A stretch of DNA of 64,000 nt from assembly GCF_002257645.1 (NCBI RefSeq), contig NZ_NQMO01000002.1:806001-870000 (forward strand), read 5' to 3'. The notes below the pieces were generated by a model. That model was not told the origin of the DNA. It worked only from the letters and a program-made list of their open reading frames with translations, and did not search any database. The translations under genes and the position numbers were made by a program. This stretch comes from Paenibacillus sp. XY044. GTDB lineage: Bacteria; Bacillota; Bacilli; Paenibacillales; Paenibacillaceae. Below are positions 7,182 through 17,195 of this stretch, in pieces (position 1 is the first letter of the stretch; each line of letters starts with the position of its first letter).

Positions 7182-8401
7182 TGGGCAAAGTACTTAAGTT
7201 TGTCATGAAACCCCATAACATCGTGTTGATTACTGTTCTGATAAGTTTTATGGCATGGAGTTTACCGGTTGGAAACATGAGAAGAGGTTTTGAAATAAAG
7301 GAAACTCTGACGAGTCAAGCATTTCTCATTATTTTCTTATGGTATTTCATTATTTATGTTCTCACATGGGCGGCATATTTTTTTGGAACCAGGCTTAAGA
7401 AAAGTGAGAAACTGGATTCAGTATCAGATGACTCATACTATAGAATTATAACGGTACTGAGTGCCCTCGGAGTTATGTATGTTTATTTAACAATTTTAAA
7501 AAATAACCCAGAAGTTTTCATAAGTGTATTTCAAAATAATGCTAATGCTTTAAAGGAAACTTTGTATAACAATTATGATACGGGGCTGCACTCTTTAAGA
7601 TATATTTCTATTCTTGGAGGGGCTTTTGGAATCTATAGAATTATTACTATTAAAAGAATAAGAGCTATTGATTTATTAAATATCATGTTGCTTCTTATGA
7701 CTGCTCTTATCTCTTCAAGATTATCCATCATTGTTTCGATTTTAGTGCTATTAGGAATGTTGGCTCATAGAAATCATAAAATTTCGTTCAAAGCGGTAAT
7801 CATTCTCGCAATCGCGCTATTTACTGTATTAACACTTGCCAACTATTTCCGAAACGGGAATTTTTACAAGGAAAAATATAATATTAATAATCCTATTTTA
7901 ATGAATGTTTCAGAGATGGTAACTTATTTGGGTGCTCCGTTTCAGACTAGCGTTTCTATTGCTAACAATGTGGATCGCATTCATTTTAATGGGGATAAAA
8001 ACGATTTGATGTTTTATTTTGTACCCACATATTTTCATGGAATATTTAATATTAACAGTAGTCCGAGTAATGATTACAGACAATATGTAAATATAGAAAA
8101 AAGCCTGACAACGAATTCTGCTTTTACCCATTTGTATTCTTCACTGGGAATAACGTCTTTTTCTTTTATTGTGATTATTGTTACAAGCTTTGCTTTTGTT
8201 GCTGGAGCATTTTCGAATTACAAAAGTTTGATTTTTACCGTTCATTATTTAATCAGTTACTGTTTTGCCGAGCTTTGGAGAATGTACATGTTTAATACGG
8301 GAATTATTCATACTCTAATTTTCGCTGTCTTTTTTGTTTTGTTTTTCAAGGTTTATATTAAACCTCCGATGGGAAGTAGGCATTTAAATGTTAACCATTG
8401 A
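7181..8401 (+). CDS. Wzy-like repeat-unit polymerase
   Basis: A 406-residue very hydrophobic protein with about 10-12 predicted membrane segments and a large loop near residues 230-330. Length, topology and place among glycosyltransferases fit an O-antigen/EPS polymerase that joins lipid-linked repeat units outside the membrane; such proteins have little sequence conservation. The start codon overlaps the previous stop (TGATG), indicating coupling. It is the most A+T-rich gene of the window. A ligase is a less likely alternative. Confidence 0.75.
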   Translation: MGKVLKFVMKPHNIVLITVLISFMAWSLPVGNMRRGFEIKETLTSQAFLIIFLWYFIIYVLTWAAYFFGTRLKKSEKLDSVSDDSYYRIITVLSALGVMYVYLTILKNNPEVFISVFQNNANALKETLYNNYDTGLHSLRYISILGGAFGIYRIITIKRIRAIDLLNIMLLLMTALISSRLSIIVSILVLLGMLAHRNHKISFKAVIILAIALFTVLTLANYFRNGNFYKEKYNINNPILMNVSEMVTYLGAPFQTSVSIANNVDRIHFNGDKNDLMFYFVPTYFHGIFNINSSPSNDYRQYVNIEKSLTTNSAFTHLYSSLGITSFSFIVIIVTSFAFVAGAFSNYKSLIFTVHYLISYCFAELWRMYMFNTGIIHTLIFAVFFVLFFKVYIKPPMGSRHLNVNH

Positions 8402-9470
8402 TGTACGAATGATCAAGCAGTCTGGAATTGGAACCTACATTGTCAATCTGCTGCCTTATGTCCTTGAATCCATAGCCTTTGCGCCGATCACTTTATTGGG
8501 GAGAGGCGAAGAATTATCCCAATTTTCTTGGATTCGTCGTTCAAACATTAACATTATTGAATTCGATGATCCGATTTATTCTATTCAGGAACAAGTCGGT
8601 TTGAGTCGTAAAATACCCAAACAAACGAAGTTACTCTGGTCCCCTCACTACAACATTCCTTTGCTGTACTCTGGAAAGCTTCTAGTAACAGTACATGATG
8701 TTTTCCATTTGGCTATGAAGGAGTATGTGGGAGGACTTCATAAAAGAATGTATGCGAAACTGATGTTCAATGCGTTGAGACAGAAAGCATCGCATATCAT
8801 TTGTGTTTCTGATTTTACGAAAAATCAATTTATCCATTATGCTGGTTCTGCCAAGAGCCCGATAACCACGATTCATAATGGGGTTAACTCAAGCTGGTTC
8901 CGGCCCGCAGACTCCCACGAACAATCGGAAACTCCATATCTACTGTATGTGGGAAACGTCAAGCCGCATAAAAATTTGGGAAACTTGTTAACTGCCTTCT
9001 CTAAAGTAATGAATCAGATACCTCACAATTTGGTTATCGTTGGCCGACGTGAAGGTTTTATCACTGGTGACCAGGCTATTGTTAATCAATCTGAAGCATT
9101 GGGCAACCGTATACAATTTACCGGATATATTAGTGACGAGGAGTTAAAAAGTTATTTTAGTCATGCCTCCGCTTTCGTTTTTCCTTCGGTATATGAAGGA
9201 TTTGGTCTTCCCCCGCTCGAAGCTATGGCTTGCGGATGTCCCGTTCTAGTCTCGAATCGGGCCTCGTTGCCTGAAGTTTGTGGCGAAGCAGCTCAGTATT
9301 TTGATCCGGTAGATCCTGGGGATATCGCGGAAAAGATCATGATGGTTGTTAACGATCACAGCTTAAGAAACAGACTTGTTCAAGCGGGTTTGGATCAATC
9401 TCAAAAGTTCGATTGGGCTATCAGCCGCGATAAAACGATGGAGAAAATCCGTTCATTACTGATTCAATAA
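8388..9470 (+). CDS. Glycosyltransferase family 4
   Basis: A 360-residue GT-B glycosyltransferase overlapping the polymerase gene by 14 bp. The donor domain shows [38 protein letters not shown] and the E-x7-E motif in [19 protein letters not shown], typical of mannosyl- or glucosyltransferases of GT4. The N-terminal half includes [11 protein letters not shown] and VTVHDVFH. It likely transfers a mannose or glucose, consistent with manC and galU in the operon, but the donor cannot be read from sequence. Confidence 0.88.
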   Translation: MLTIDVRMIKQSGIGTYIVNLLPYVLESIAFAPITLLGRGEELSQFSWIRRSNINIIEFDDPIYSIQEQVGLSRKIPKQTKLLWSPHYNIPLLYSGKLLVTVHDVFHLAMKEYVGGLHKRMYAKLMFNALRQKASHIICVSDFTKNQFIHYAGSAKSPITTIHNGVNSSWFRPADSHEQSETPYLLYVGNVKPHKNLGNLLTAFSKVMNQIPHNLVIVGRREGFITGDQAIVNQSEALGNRIQFTGYISDEELKSYFSHASAFVFPSVYEGFGLPPLEAMACGCPVLVSNRASLPEVCGEAAQYFDPVDPGDIAEKIMMVVNDHSLRNRLVQAGLDQSQKFDWAISRDKTMEKIRSLLIQ

Positions 9471-9490
9471 TTCGAATGGGAGCTGACAAC

Positions 9491-10654
9491 ATGAAAGTAG
9501 CGATTGTCCACGACTGGCTTGTAACATATACAGGTGCCGAAAAAGTACTAGAGCAAATGATTGATCTGTACCCTGACGCGGATCTATATTGTGTCATAGA
9601 TAATCTTGACGAGAAGGACCGCCATTTTATCAAATACAAAGAGCCGGTTACCACTTTTCTGCAGCATGTACCTTTTGCGAAAAAGCATTATAGAAATTTG
9701 CTGCCTTTAATGCCGTTGGCGATTGAACAGCTTGACCTGTCAGATTATGATATGATTCTTTCAAGCTCTCATGCCGTGGCTAAAGGAATTATTACAGGTC
9801 CGAGCCAGCTTCATATAAGCTACGTTCATTCTCCGATTAGGTATGCCTGGGACCTACAGCACCAATATCTCAAAGAATCCGGTCTTCAACGTGGGATGAA
9901 AGGAGCATTGGTCCGTTTTTTTCTGCATTACATCAGGCATTGGGATTACCGTACGAGCAATGGGGTGGACTATTTTATCGCGAACTCTAACTTTATTGCG
10001 AAACGAATATATAAAGTATATCGAAGAGAATCGAAGGTGATTTATCCGCCGGTTGATATCTCTTCTTTTGTATACTGCGACGAAAAAGAGGATTACTACT
10101 TCACCGCATCTCGAATGGTTCCGTATAAAAAGATGGATCTGATTGTGGAGGCGTTTGGCGAGATGCCCGACAAGAAATTGGTTGTTATTGGTGATGGCCC
10201 CGAAATGCCGAAAATCATGAAAAAGGCTAAACCTAATATTACATTGTTAGGCTACCAACCTAACAATGTATTGAAGGAGCACATGCAAAAGGCTAGGGCT
10301 TTTATCTTTGCAGCAGAGGAAGACTTCGGGATTACTCCCGTTGAAGCTCAGGCCTGTGGAACGCCTGTGATCGCATTTGGAAAAGGTGGAGCGCTGGAGA
10401 CTGTGAATGGTTTGGACACACCGCATCCTACAGGGCTCTTTTTTGACGAACAAACAACAGATAGCATCATTAATGCGGTACAGCGTTTTGAAATTTCTGG
10501 AGATCGGATACGATTCTCAGACTGCCGAGGCAATGCATTAAGGTTCAGCAATGAACGTTTTAAGAACGAAATATCCGATTTCATCAATGCATGTATTCGA
10601 AATTACAGTCCTAATACTCGAACGAAGGATTTAGAATACAGTGTTACATCGTAA
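9491..10654 (+). CDS. Glycosyltransferase family 4
   Basis: A 387-residue GT4 enzyme. It begins MKVAIVHDWLVTYTGAEKVLEQM, a form seen in mannosyltransferases of Gram-positive EPS loci, and carries SYVHSPIRYAWDL, YYFTASRMVPYKKMDL, KLVVIGDGPEM and AAEEDFGITPVEAQACGTPVIA. I chose ATG 9491 because GGGAGC precedes it by 7 nt; ATG 9476 is in frame. It is the third non-priming transferase, so the repeat unit may have about four sugars, counting the priming sugar. Confidence 0.88.
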   Translation: MKVAIVHDWLVTYTGAEKVLEQMIDLYPDADLYCVIDNLDEKDRHFIKYKEPVTTFLQHVPFAKKHYRNLLPLMPLAIEQLDLSDYDMILSSSHAVAKGIITGPSQLHISYVHSPIRYAWDLQHQYLKESGLQRGMKGALVRFFLHYIRHWDYRTSNGVDYFIANSNFIAKRIYKVYRRESKVIYPPVDISSFVYCDEKEDYYFTASRMVPYKKMDLIVEAFGEMPDKKLVVIGDGPEMPKIMKKAKPNITLLGYQPNNVLKEHMQKARAFIFAAEEDFGITPVEAQACGTPVIAFGKGGALETVNGLDTPHPTGLFFDEQTTDSIINAVQRFEISGDRIRFSDCRGNALRFSNERFKNEISDFINACIRNYSPNTRTKDLEYSVTS

Positions 10655-10684
10655 GATTCTATTGTAAAGTCGAGATGACAAGAG

Positions 10685-12133
10685 ATGGTAAAGCATGGGT
10701 TGATTTACTTTATAGCGAAACTGTTTGCTGGTGCGGTCGGTTTTTTGTCCATTGTGCTTTATACCCGGATGCTTGTACCGGACGAGTACGGCCGATATGC
10801 ACTTATTCTCGTATATGTTAACCTGATCAATTCCTTGTTGTATCAATGGTTCCGGTTGGGGCTGATTCGGAATATCCCGAGGTACCACAATGATAAGGGC
10901 AAATATAATAAGCTGCTCAGTACCGTGATCGTTTGTTACCTCGGATGCTGCCTGTTCACTCTGTTGGCAGGGGGCGTCCTTGTACTCGTAGGTATCCAAT
11001 CCACAGTGCAGATGGCAGTGACGCTGTTTTTCCTGTGGACGGCGGCCTGGTTCGAGCTGTCGCAGGCCGTGCAGCGTTCCAATTTAAAGCCGGTCCGTTT
11101 CACAATGATGACTGGATTAAAGTCATCGGCAAGCCTTGGATTTGGGATGGTTGCCCTTGCTATGGGATACGGCGAAGTGGGCCTGTTGGTCGGGATTTCA
11201 CTCGGGACTCTCGTGGCTAATGTGGTGTTCATCCGGGAATGGAACATTCGAGCAGGATGGTCGGTAGAACGCTCCATTCTGGTAGAACTGGTGAAGTACG
11301 GGCTGCCGCTTATCATTAGTGGGGGAATGGCCTACATCATGCAGTCAATTGACCGGGTGATGATCGGCTGGCTCAAGGATGATACCGCGGCTGGAATCTA
11401 CTCCGTCACATTCGATTTTGCGCTGCAAACCGTCGGGATGTTGATGCTTATTGTGAACCTGAGCGCGCTTCCGCTGGTTATCCGGCGGTTGGAGACGGAG
11501 GGATACGAATCCGCGCAGGGCCAGCTCACGCAAAATTACCAGCTGCTGCTCGGCATTTCCCTGCCAGCCGTTCTGGGATTAACGATCCTGTCTAGAAACA
11601 TTACAGGAGTTGTTTTTGGGAGCGAATATGTGCAGGAAGCGGCCATGATTGTGCCTATCATCTCTTTTGCTATGCTTTTTCAAGGCCTAAAAGCATACTA
11701 TACCGACAATTCCTTTCAATTGGGAAGAACAACTTATAAGCAGGCAATTCCTGTGTTGATCGGCATCATGCTAAACGTCGTCCTGAATTTGATTCTAATT
11801 CCCCGACTGGGGCTAACAGGGGCTGCTATATCCTCATTGACGGCGTATTTAAGTTCGTTCCTGGCAAATTGGTTTGTGGCTAGGAGCGTTTTTTATTTAC
11901 CGCTCCCCCTTGCGGAAAGCGCGAAAATTATTGGATCTTCCCTCGTGATGGGGCTGGTCCTTTTCCTGCTTAAGGAGCAGGCAGGGCTGTTGGCTTTAAT
12001 CTGCCAAATTGCAGCAGGAGCTGTCGTATATGCGGCCATGTTTATTGTCTTGAATATCATGAATGCTCGGACGCTCCTTATGAGAAAGCTGTCGGTTGTA
12101 AGACAGAAACGACTGGCCAAGTCAGATGCTTGA
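10685..12133 (+). CDS. Wzx-type polysaccharide flippase
   Basis: A 482-residue membrane protein of the MOP (MATE-like) exporter superfamily with about 12-14 hydrophobic helices. The N-terminus MVKHGLIYFIAKLFAGAVGFLSIVLYTRML and the segment YTRMLVPDEYGRYALI are typical of Wzx/RfbX flippases. It moves the lipid-linked repeat unit across the membrane to Wzy. Base composition returns to the higher G+C of the operon ends here. Confidence 0.88.
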   Translation: MVKHGLIYFIAKLFAGAVGFLSIVLYTRMLVPDEYGRYALILVYVNLINSLLYQWFRLGLIRNIPRYHNDKGKYNKLLSTVIVCYLGCCLFTLLAGGVLVLVGIQSTVQMAVTLFFLWTAAWFELSQAVQRSNLKPVRFTMMTGLKSSASLGFGMVALAMGYGEVGLLVGISLGTLVANVVFIREWNIRAGWSVERSILVELVKYGLPLIISGGMAYIMQSIDRVMIGWLKDDTAAGIYSVTFDFALQTVGMLMLIVNLSALPLVIRRLETEGYESAQGQLTQNYQLLLGISLPAVLGLTILSRNITGVVFGSEYVQEAAMIVPIISFAMLFQGLKAYYTDNSFQLGRTTYKQAIPVLIGIMLNVVLNLILIPRLGLTGAAISSLTAYLSSFLANWFVARSVFYLPLPLAESAKIIGSSLVMGLVLFLLKEQAGLLALICQIAAGAVVYAAMFIVLNIMNARTLLMRKLSVVRQKRLAKSDA

Positions 12134-12170
12134 ACGAAATGAAACGGAACCAATTGGAATAGGGGTGTGA

Positions 12171-13547
12171 ATGAGTATGAAAATCGTACTGTTGTCTGGC
12201 GGAAGCGGCAAGCGCCTGTGGCCCTTGTCTAATGACGCCAGATCGAAGCAGTTTTTGAGGGTGCTGGAGACCGGTGCTGGGGAGCGGATTTCCATGCTGC
12301 AGAGAGTATGGGACCAGTTGGCCGCTGAAGGCCTGGGACAGGATTCCTGCATTGCTACAAGCAAAGGGCAAGTCGACATGATCCAGAGCCAAATTGGATG
12401 CGAAGCCGAAATCGTGATCGAACCGGAGAAAAGAGATACGTTCCCGGCGATTGCACTTGCGGCGTCTTACTTATATTCGATGAAGGATATGCCGCTGGAT
12501 GAGGTCATGATTGTAATGCCTGTGGACCCATTCGTGGAACAGCCATTCTTCAGTCGACTCCGGAAGCTGGAGAGGGTTGTGCAAACCTCGGGTGCAGATC
12601 TTGCTCTGTTGGGAGTGCTTCCGACATACCCATCTGAAAAATACGGGTATATCGTTCCTGAGGGGGCGGAAGATAACACATCTGAATATGTAAAGGTACA
12701 CAGCTTTCGGGAAAAGCCCCGCGAAGAAGAAGCCGCCGATATGATCCGCGAGGGCGCCCTTTGGAATTGCGGGGTTTTTGCTTTCCGGCTTCGGTTCCTT
12801 ATTGACATGATGATCGAAAGAAAGCTACCGATACACTATGAAGAAGCAGTCCGGCAGTATCGCCGTTTCCTAAAGACGAGCTTTGACTATGAAGTGGTGG
12901 AAAAAACAGAACGGATCGTGGTCATGCCTTATGACGGCGAATGGAAGGATCTAGGGACTTGGAATACGCTGACTGAAGAAATCACTTCCCCATTGATCGG
13001 GAAAGGAACGCTCTCACCTGATTCTCAAAATACCCATGTCATTAATGAATTGGACATACCCGTCACAGCGATCGGTGTGTCCAACCTTATTATAGCGGCC
13101 AGTCCTGACGGCATTCTCGTATCCGATAAAGAGGCGAGTCCAAGAATCAAGGAATTGGTAAGCACGGACGAGCTCCGGCCGATGGTTGAGGAACGACGCT
13201 GGGGTAGATACCGTGTGCTGGACTTTCTGAAATACGAGGACGGGCAGGAAGTACTGACGAAGCGAATTTGTATTCAGGCCGGTAAAAATTTGAGTTATCA
13301 ATACCACAATAAGCGGAAGGAAGTATGGACGGTCATTGCAGGTTCCGGTGAAATGATCCTGGACGGACATTACCGGAGGATCACCACTGGCGACGTCCTC
13401 GTCATACCTGCGCAGAGCAAGCACAGCCTAAAAGCCGCAACCGATATGGAGATTATTGAGGTTCAATCCGGAACGGAGCTGGTGGAGGAAGATATCGTAA
13501 GGCTGGCAATGCATTGGGAGGAAATTCTTCAGTTTTGCTTTATCTAA
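12171..13547 (+). CDS. manC: Mannose-1-phosphate guanylyltransferase / mannose-6-phosphate isomerase
   Basis: A 458-residue bifunctional-type enzyme. The N-terminal nucleotidyltransferase domain has the pyrophosphorylase signature LLSGGSGKRLWPLS followed by SKQFL and the FVEKP-like SFREKP. The C-terminal cupin domain (about 335-458) has RWGRYRVLDF and QYHNKRKEVWTVIAGSGEMILDG, including the HNKR and E of type II phosphomannose isomerases. It makes GDP-mannose for the EPS. ATG 12177 is a possible second start. Confidence 0.9.
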   Translation: MSMKIVLLSGGSGKRLWPLSNDARSKQFLRVLETGAGERISMLQRVWDQLAAEGLGQDSCIATSKGQVDMIQSQIGCEAEIVIEPEKRDTFPAIALAASYLYSMKDMPLDEVMIVMPVDPFVEQPFFSRLRKLERVVQTSGADLALLGVLPTYPSEKYGYIVPEGAEDNTSEYVKVHSFREKPREEEAADMIREGALWNCGVFAFRLRFLIDMMIERKLPIHYEEAVRQYRRFLKTSFDYEVVEKTERIVVMPYDGEWKDLGTWNTLTEEITSPLIGKGTLSPDSQNTHVINELDIPVTAIGVSNLIIAASPDGILVSDKEASPRIKELVSTDELRPMVEERRWGRYRVLDFLKYEDGQEVLTKRICIQAGKNLSYQYHNKRKEVWTVIAGSGEMILDGHYRRITTGDVLVIPAQSKHSLKAATDMEIIEVQSGTELVEEDIVRLAMHWEEILQFCFI

Positions 13548-13577
13548 CGAAGAATCCATAAGAGTGAGGTGTCTCGA

Positions 13578-14921
13578 ATGAAAATTACAGTCGTCGGTAC
13601 GGGATACGTCGGCTTGGTCTCCGGGGTTTGCTATGCGGAACTCGGGCATGATGTCATCTGCGTGGACAAGGATGCGGAGAAAATCCGGAAACTGGACGAA
13701 GGGGAAATTCCCATTTATGAGCCTGGACTGCAGCCGCTTGTTATCCAGAATTCTGAGAAAGGCCGCCTGCGGTTCCAAACCGAGTTGAAAGAGGCGGTTA
13801 CCGCTTCAGATATTATCATTATTGCTGTCGGTACGCCCTCGTTACCGAATGGGGAAGCGAACCTTTTTTATATTGAACAAGTAGCGCGCGAAGTAGCAGA
13901 GGTCATTGACCGTTATAAGGTCATCTGTATTAAGAGTACCGTTCCCGTTGGAACTAACGAGCGCATTCGTTATTTGATTCAGAGCCAGACACCAGTTCAA
14001 TTCGACAGTGTCTCGCTGCCTGAATTTCTTCGCGAAGGATCGGCTGTGCAGGATACACTTCATCCGGACCGGATCGTTATTGGCGCGGAGAGCGAGCAGG
14101 CGGCTGAGATTATGCGAGAGCTTCACCAAGGGCTGACTCAGCAAATCCTGGTGACCGATATCCGCAGCGCGGAGATGATCAAGTATGCCTCCAACGCTTT
14201 TCTAGCGACAAAGATATCCTTTATCAACGAAATCGCGAACATCTGCGAGAAGGTTGGAGCGGACATCACCAAAGTGACGGAAGGCATGGGATATGACAAC
14301 CGCATCGGCTCCTCCTTTTTGAAAGCGGGGATCGGATACGGGGGCTCTTGTTTCCCGAAAGACACCCAAGCTCTGATTCAGATTGCCGGGCAAATGAATT
14401 ATGACTTCAAGTTGCTGAAATCGGTAGTCGAAGTCAACCGAGGGCAACGTTTTAATGTTATCCGTAAGTTGGAGCAGCTCCTTGGCGATCTCTCTGGAAA
14501 AACCGTAGGGATTTGGGGACTTGCCTTCAAACCGGAAACGGATGATGTGCGGGATGCTCCTTCCATCGAAATTATCCAATCCCTTCTAGATCGCGGGGCG
14601 GTCGTCAAGGCATATGATCCCATCGCGACCAAAAACTTTAGATGTGTGCTTGGCTACGCCAACGTGAAGTATTGCGAAACAGCAAGAGAGGCGGCGCAGG
14701 AAACGGAAGCCCTGTGCATTTTGACGGAATGGCAGGAATTCAGGCAGGTCTCGCTCTATGAGCTAGAAACCTGGATGAAAATCCCCAACCTCATTGACGG
14801 ACGGAATATTTACTCGGAAGAAGAGATTGCAAAGACGCAATTTGCTTATTATTCCATTGGCCGTCCTAACCTGAATAAAGGGATTCGCGAGCAAAGCCCG
14901 GAACTCATGATGCAGGGATGA
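13578..14921 (+). CDS. ugd: UDP-glucose 6-dehydrogenase
   Basis: A 447-residue enzyme oxidising UDP-glucose to UDP-glucuronate with NAD. The N-terminus MKITVVGTGYVGLVSGVCYA is the Rossmann motif GxGYVG. The catalytic Cys is in GIGYGGSCFPKDTQAL and the Lys in MIKYASNAFLATKISFINE. A C-terminal domain has WGLAFKPETDDVRDAPS. Its substrate comes from galU in the same operon, so the polymer probably contains glucuronate. I chose ATG 13578, which has a GAGGTG site; GTG 13569 is in frame upstream. Confidence 0.93.
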   Translation: MKITVVGTGYVGLVSGVCYAELGHDVICVDKDAEKIRKLDEGEIPIYEPGLQPLVIQNSEKGRLRFQTELKEAVTASDIIIIAVGTPSLPNGEANLFYIEQVAREVAEVIDRYKVICIKSTVPVGTNERIRYLIQSQTPVQFDSVSLPEFLREGSAVQDTLHPDRIVIGAESEQAAEIMRELHQGLTQQILVTDIRSAEMIKYASNAFLATKISFINEIANICEKVGADITKVTEGMGYDNRIGSSFLKAGIGYGGSCFPKDTQALIQIAGQMNYDFKLLKSVVEVNRGQRFNVIRKLEQLLGDLSGKTVGIWGLAFKPETDDVRDAPSIEIIQSLLDRGAVVKAYDPIATKNFRCVLGYANVKYCETAREAAQETEALCILTEWQEFRQVSLYELETWMKIPNLIDGRNIYSEEEIAKTQFAYYSIGRPNLNKGIREQSPELMMQG

Positions 14922-14935
14922 GAGGAAGAAATTTG

Positions 14936-16102
14936 ATGAATAACGACTCGCTGAATACGAGCGATTTTCCCAGGGAATTGTCGATGCTTCTCCGAATTAT
15001 CGGATCAGGACCGTGGGGGGAAGAAGATTTAGAAGGGGTGGATTGGAAAGATATGATCCGCCTTGCTTACCATCACCGAGTCTATCCGCTGTTGTACATG
15101 CGTTTAAAGGAACTGCGATGCGAGAGTATTCCACGCCCTGTAATGGATGCGCTGTATTCCAAATATTCCGCTAATGTGATCAGCATGCTGCGTCTTAGCT
15201 CCGAAATGGAGAAAATTAACTCTGCATTGATGGAACATCGGGTTGAAGCGATTTTTCTGAAAGGTCCGGTTCTAGCGCAGCAGCTCTACGGGGACTTATC
15301 GCTTCGGACCTCTAAAGATCTCGATGTTTTGGTGTCCCCCAGTCATTTGGAAAAGGCAGAAGAAATTTTGGTCAGTTTAGGTTATGTTACCGAGGACCAA
15401 AAAACATTAGGCTCTTGGAAGCGGAAAAAGCACCATATCAGTTACGTGCATCCGCTCTACTTTACGCAGGTGGAACTGCATTGGCGGATGAGCGCGGAAC
15501 TGCCCGGGGCTTCTTTCAAAACACTATGGGAACGCCGGACAACGGTCTCCTTCTCCGGACGGCCGATTCATTACTTAAGCGACGAGGATCTGTTTATGTA
15601 CCTAGTGTCGCATGGCGCCAGACATGGCTGGTTCCGCCTTCGCTGGTTATGCGATATGGACCGAATGGTCCAGACGAAACCATTCGACGTTCAAATCTTG
15701 ATGGAACGCTACCGGCGGCGGAAGGAGAGAGACTTGGCCGGACAGGCGGTCATTTTAACGAATCGGTTGTTGTCAACGCCACTGGGCGGTGAACTTGAAG
15801 AATTATCCCGTAATATGCACGCAGAGGAGCTAGCCAGAGCCTCACTGTTTTTCATCAAGAACCCTGTCGACTTATCCCCTAGTGGTGACAAAGATACATT
15901 GGCTTACTACAAACGTTATTTGCACTCTTTAATGTCGAGAAGAGAAAAGCTGTTGTTGATCATGGATTATCTTTACCCCAGCACAAAAGATGTTTCGCTG
16001 CTGCCACTGCCCAAATTACTGCATTTCCTCTATTTTCCCCTTCGTCCATTTCTGTGGTTTTGGCGCTATGTATTCAGTAAAGAGCCCGTGAACAACGGCT
16101 GA
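14936..16102 (+). CDS. Nucleotidyltransferase-like protein (PF14907-type), possible lasso tailoring gene
   Basis: A 388-residue protein of the uncharacterised nucleotidyltransferase family. The family core is visible at about residues 105-135: AIFLKGPVLAQQLYGD, then LRTSKDLDVLV, giving the G...R-x-S-x-D-x-D metal and nucleotide-binding signature. Genes of this family recur in Bacillales lasso-peptide clusters beside C, B1, B2 and D. Here it lies inside the EPS operon, two genes before B1. A role in EPS modification is equally open. ATG 14936 has AGAGGAAG upstream; the in-frame ATG at 14918 overlaps the ugd stop. Confidence 0.75.
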   Translation: MNNDSLNTSDFPRELSMLLRIIGSGPWGEEDLEGVDWKDMIRLAYHHRVYPLLYMRLKELRCESIPRPVMDALYSKYSANVISMLRLSSEMEKINSALMEHRVEAIFLKGPVLAQQLYGDLSLRTSKDLDVLVSPSHLEKAEEILVSLGYVTEDQKTLGSWKRKKHHISYVHPLYFTQVELHWRMSAELPGASFKTLWERRTTVSFSGRPIHYLSDEDLFMYLVSHGARHGWFRLRWLCDMDRMVQTKPFDVQILMERYRRRKERDLAGQAVILTNRLLSTPLGGELEELSRNMHAEELARASLFFIKNPVDLSPSGDKDTLAYYKRYLHSLMSRREKLLLIMDYLYPSTKDVSLLPLPKLLHFLYFPLRPFLWFWRYVFSKEPVNNG

Positions 16103-16130
16103 TCCAAAACCAAAAGAAAAGAGGAGAGGC

Positions 16131-17135
16131 ATGTCCGTGAATCAACGGTTTAAGGACAACCCCACAATTCTGGTCACAGGCGGTGCGGGGTTTGTAGGGA
16201 GCAATTTTCTAAGGTTGATGCTGCCGAAGTATCCTTCATACCGCTTCATCAATCTCGACAAGTTAACCTACTCGGGAAATATACGAAATACCGCCGCATT
16301 ATCGGTCTATGAGCACTACACCTTTATTCAAGGAGATATTTGCGACCGGAACTTGGTTGACACCATCATCCGGGAGCACCAGATTGACGTTATCATCAAT
16401 TTTGCGGGGGAATCCCATGTAGACCGGAGTATATCGGATCCAGAGACGTTCGTCACCACGAACATTAATGGAACGCAGTCTCTGCTGAACGCCGCAGTCC
16501 GCTATGATATAAAGCTGTTTCTACAGATCTCCACTGACGAAGTCTATGGTTCTTTGGATGATACGGGATATTTTACGGAAAATTCCCCAATCGTGCCAAA
16601 CAATCCGTATTCGGCCAGCAAGGCTGGAGCGGATATGTTGATTCATTCCTACAGCAATACGTATGGACTGCCGTTCAATATCGTCCGGTTCGGCAATACA
16701 TACGGCCCTGCACAATACCCAGAGAAACTCATTCCTATGGTCATTATGAACGCCCTACAAGACAGGAAGATTCTGATCCACGGCGAGGGCCTCAGCATCC
16801 GTGACTGGGTCTATGTTCGCGATAACAATGCAGCAATTGACAGCGTGCTGCATCTGGGGCGCAGTGGAGAGGTTTACAATATTGGTTCGCATCAGGAAGT
16901 GAAGACGATTGACGTCACGCATTATATTCTGGATATGCTCGGAAAACCCCGGAGTCTCATTGAGTTCACCCCGGACAGGCCAGGTCAGGATTACCGATAT
17001 GCGAACAATCCGGCTAAAATCATGAACGAACTTGGATGGAGGCCCGAATACAGATTTGCTGAAGGGTTAAAGCTTACCGTGGAGTGGTACGCACAGCACG
17101 CAGATTGGTGGCAAGAGCCGGCCAAGTTGTGGTAA
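16131..17135 (+). CDS. dTDP-glucose 4,6-dehydratase-like sugar epimerase/dehydratase
   Basis: A 334-residue extended short-chain dehydrogenase. The N-terminal ILVTGGAGFVGSNFL binds NAD. ISTDEVYGSL and the catalytic YSASKAGAD (Tyr-x3-Lys) follow, then NTYGPAQYPEKLIP, all strongly RfbB-like. It would make a 4-keto-6-deoxy sugar nucleotide. The partners rfbA, rfbC and rfbD are not nearby, so a full dTDP-rhamnose pathway would need genes elsewhere, or the product is used directly. It is the last polysaccharide gene before the lasso genes. Confidence 0.87.
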   Translation: MSVNQRFKDNPTILVTGGAGFVGSNFLRLMLPKYPSYRFINLDKLTYSGNIRNTAALSVYEHYTFIQGDICDRNLVDTIIREHQIDVIINFAGESHVDRSISDPETFVTTNINGTQSLLNAAVRYDIKLFLQISTDEVYGSLDDTGYFTENSPIVPNNPYSASKAGADMLIHSYSNTYGLPFNIVRFGNTYGPAQYPEKLIPMVIMNALQDRKILIHGEGLSIRDWVYVRDNNAAIDSVLHLGRSGEVYNIGSHQEVKTIDVTHYILDMLGKPRSLIEFTPDRPGQDYRYANNPAKIMNELGWRPEYRFAEGLKLTVEWYAQHADWWQEPAKLW

Positions 17136-17195
17136 CTGTGATCTAACATCCTGATGGTTGTTCAATAAATTATATGAGAAAGAGGTAGGTCAATC

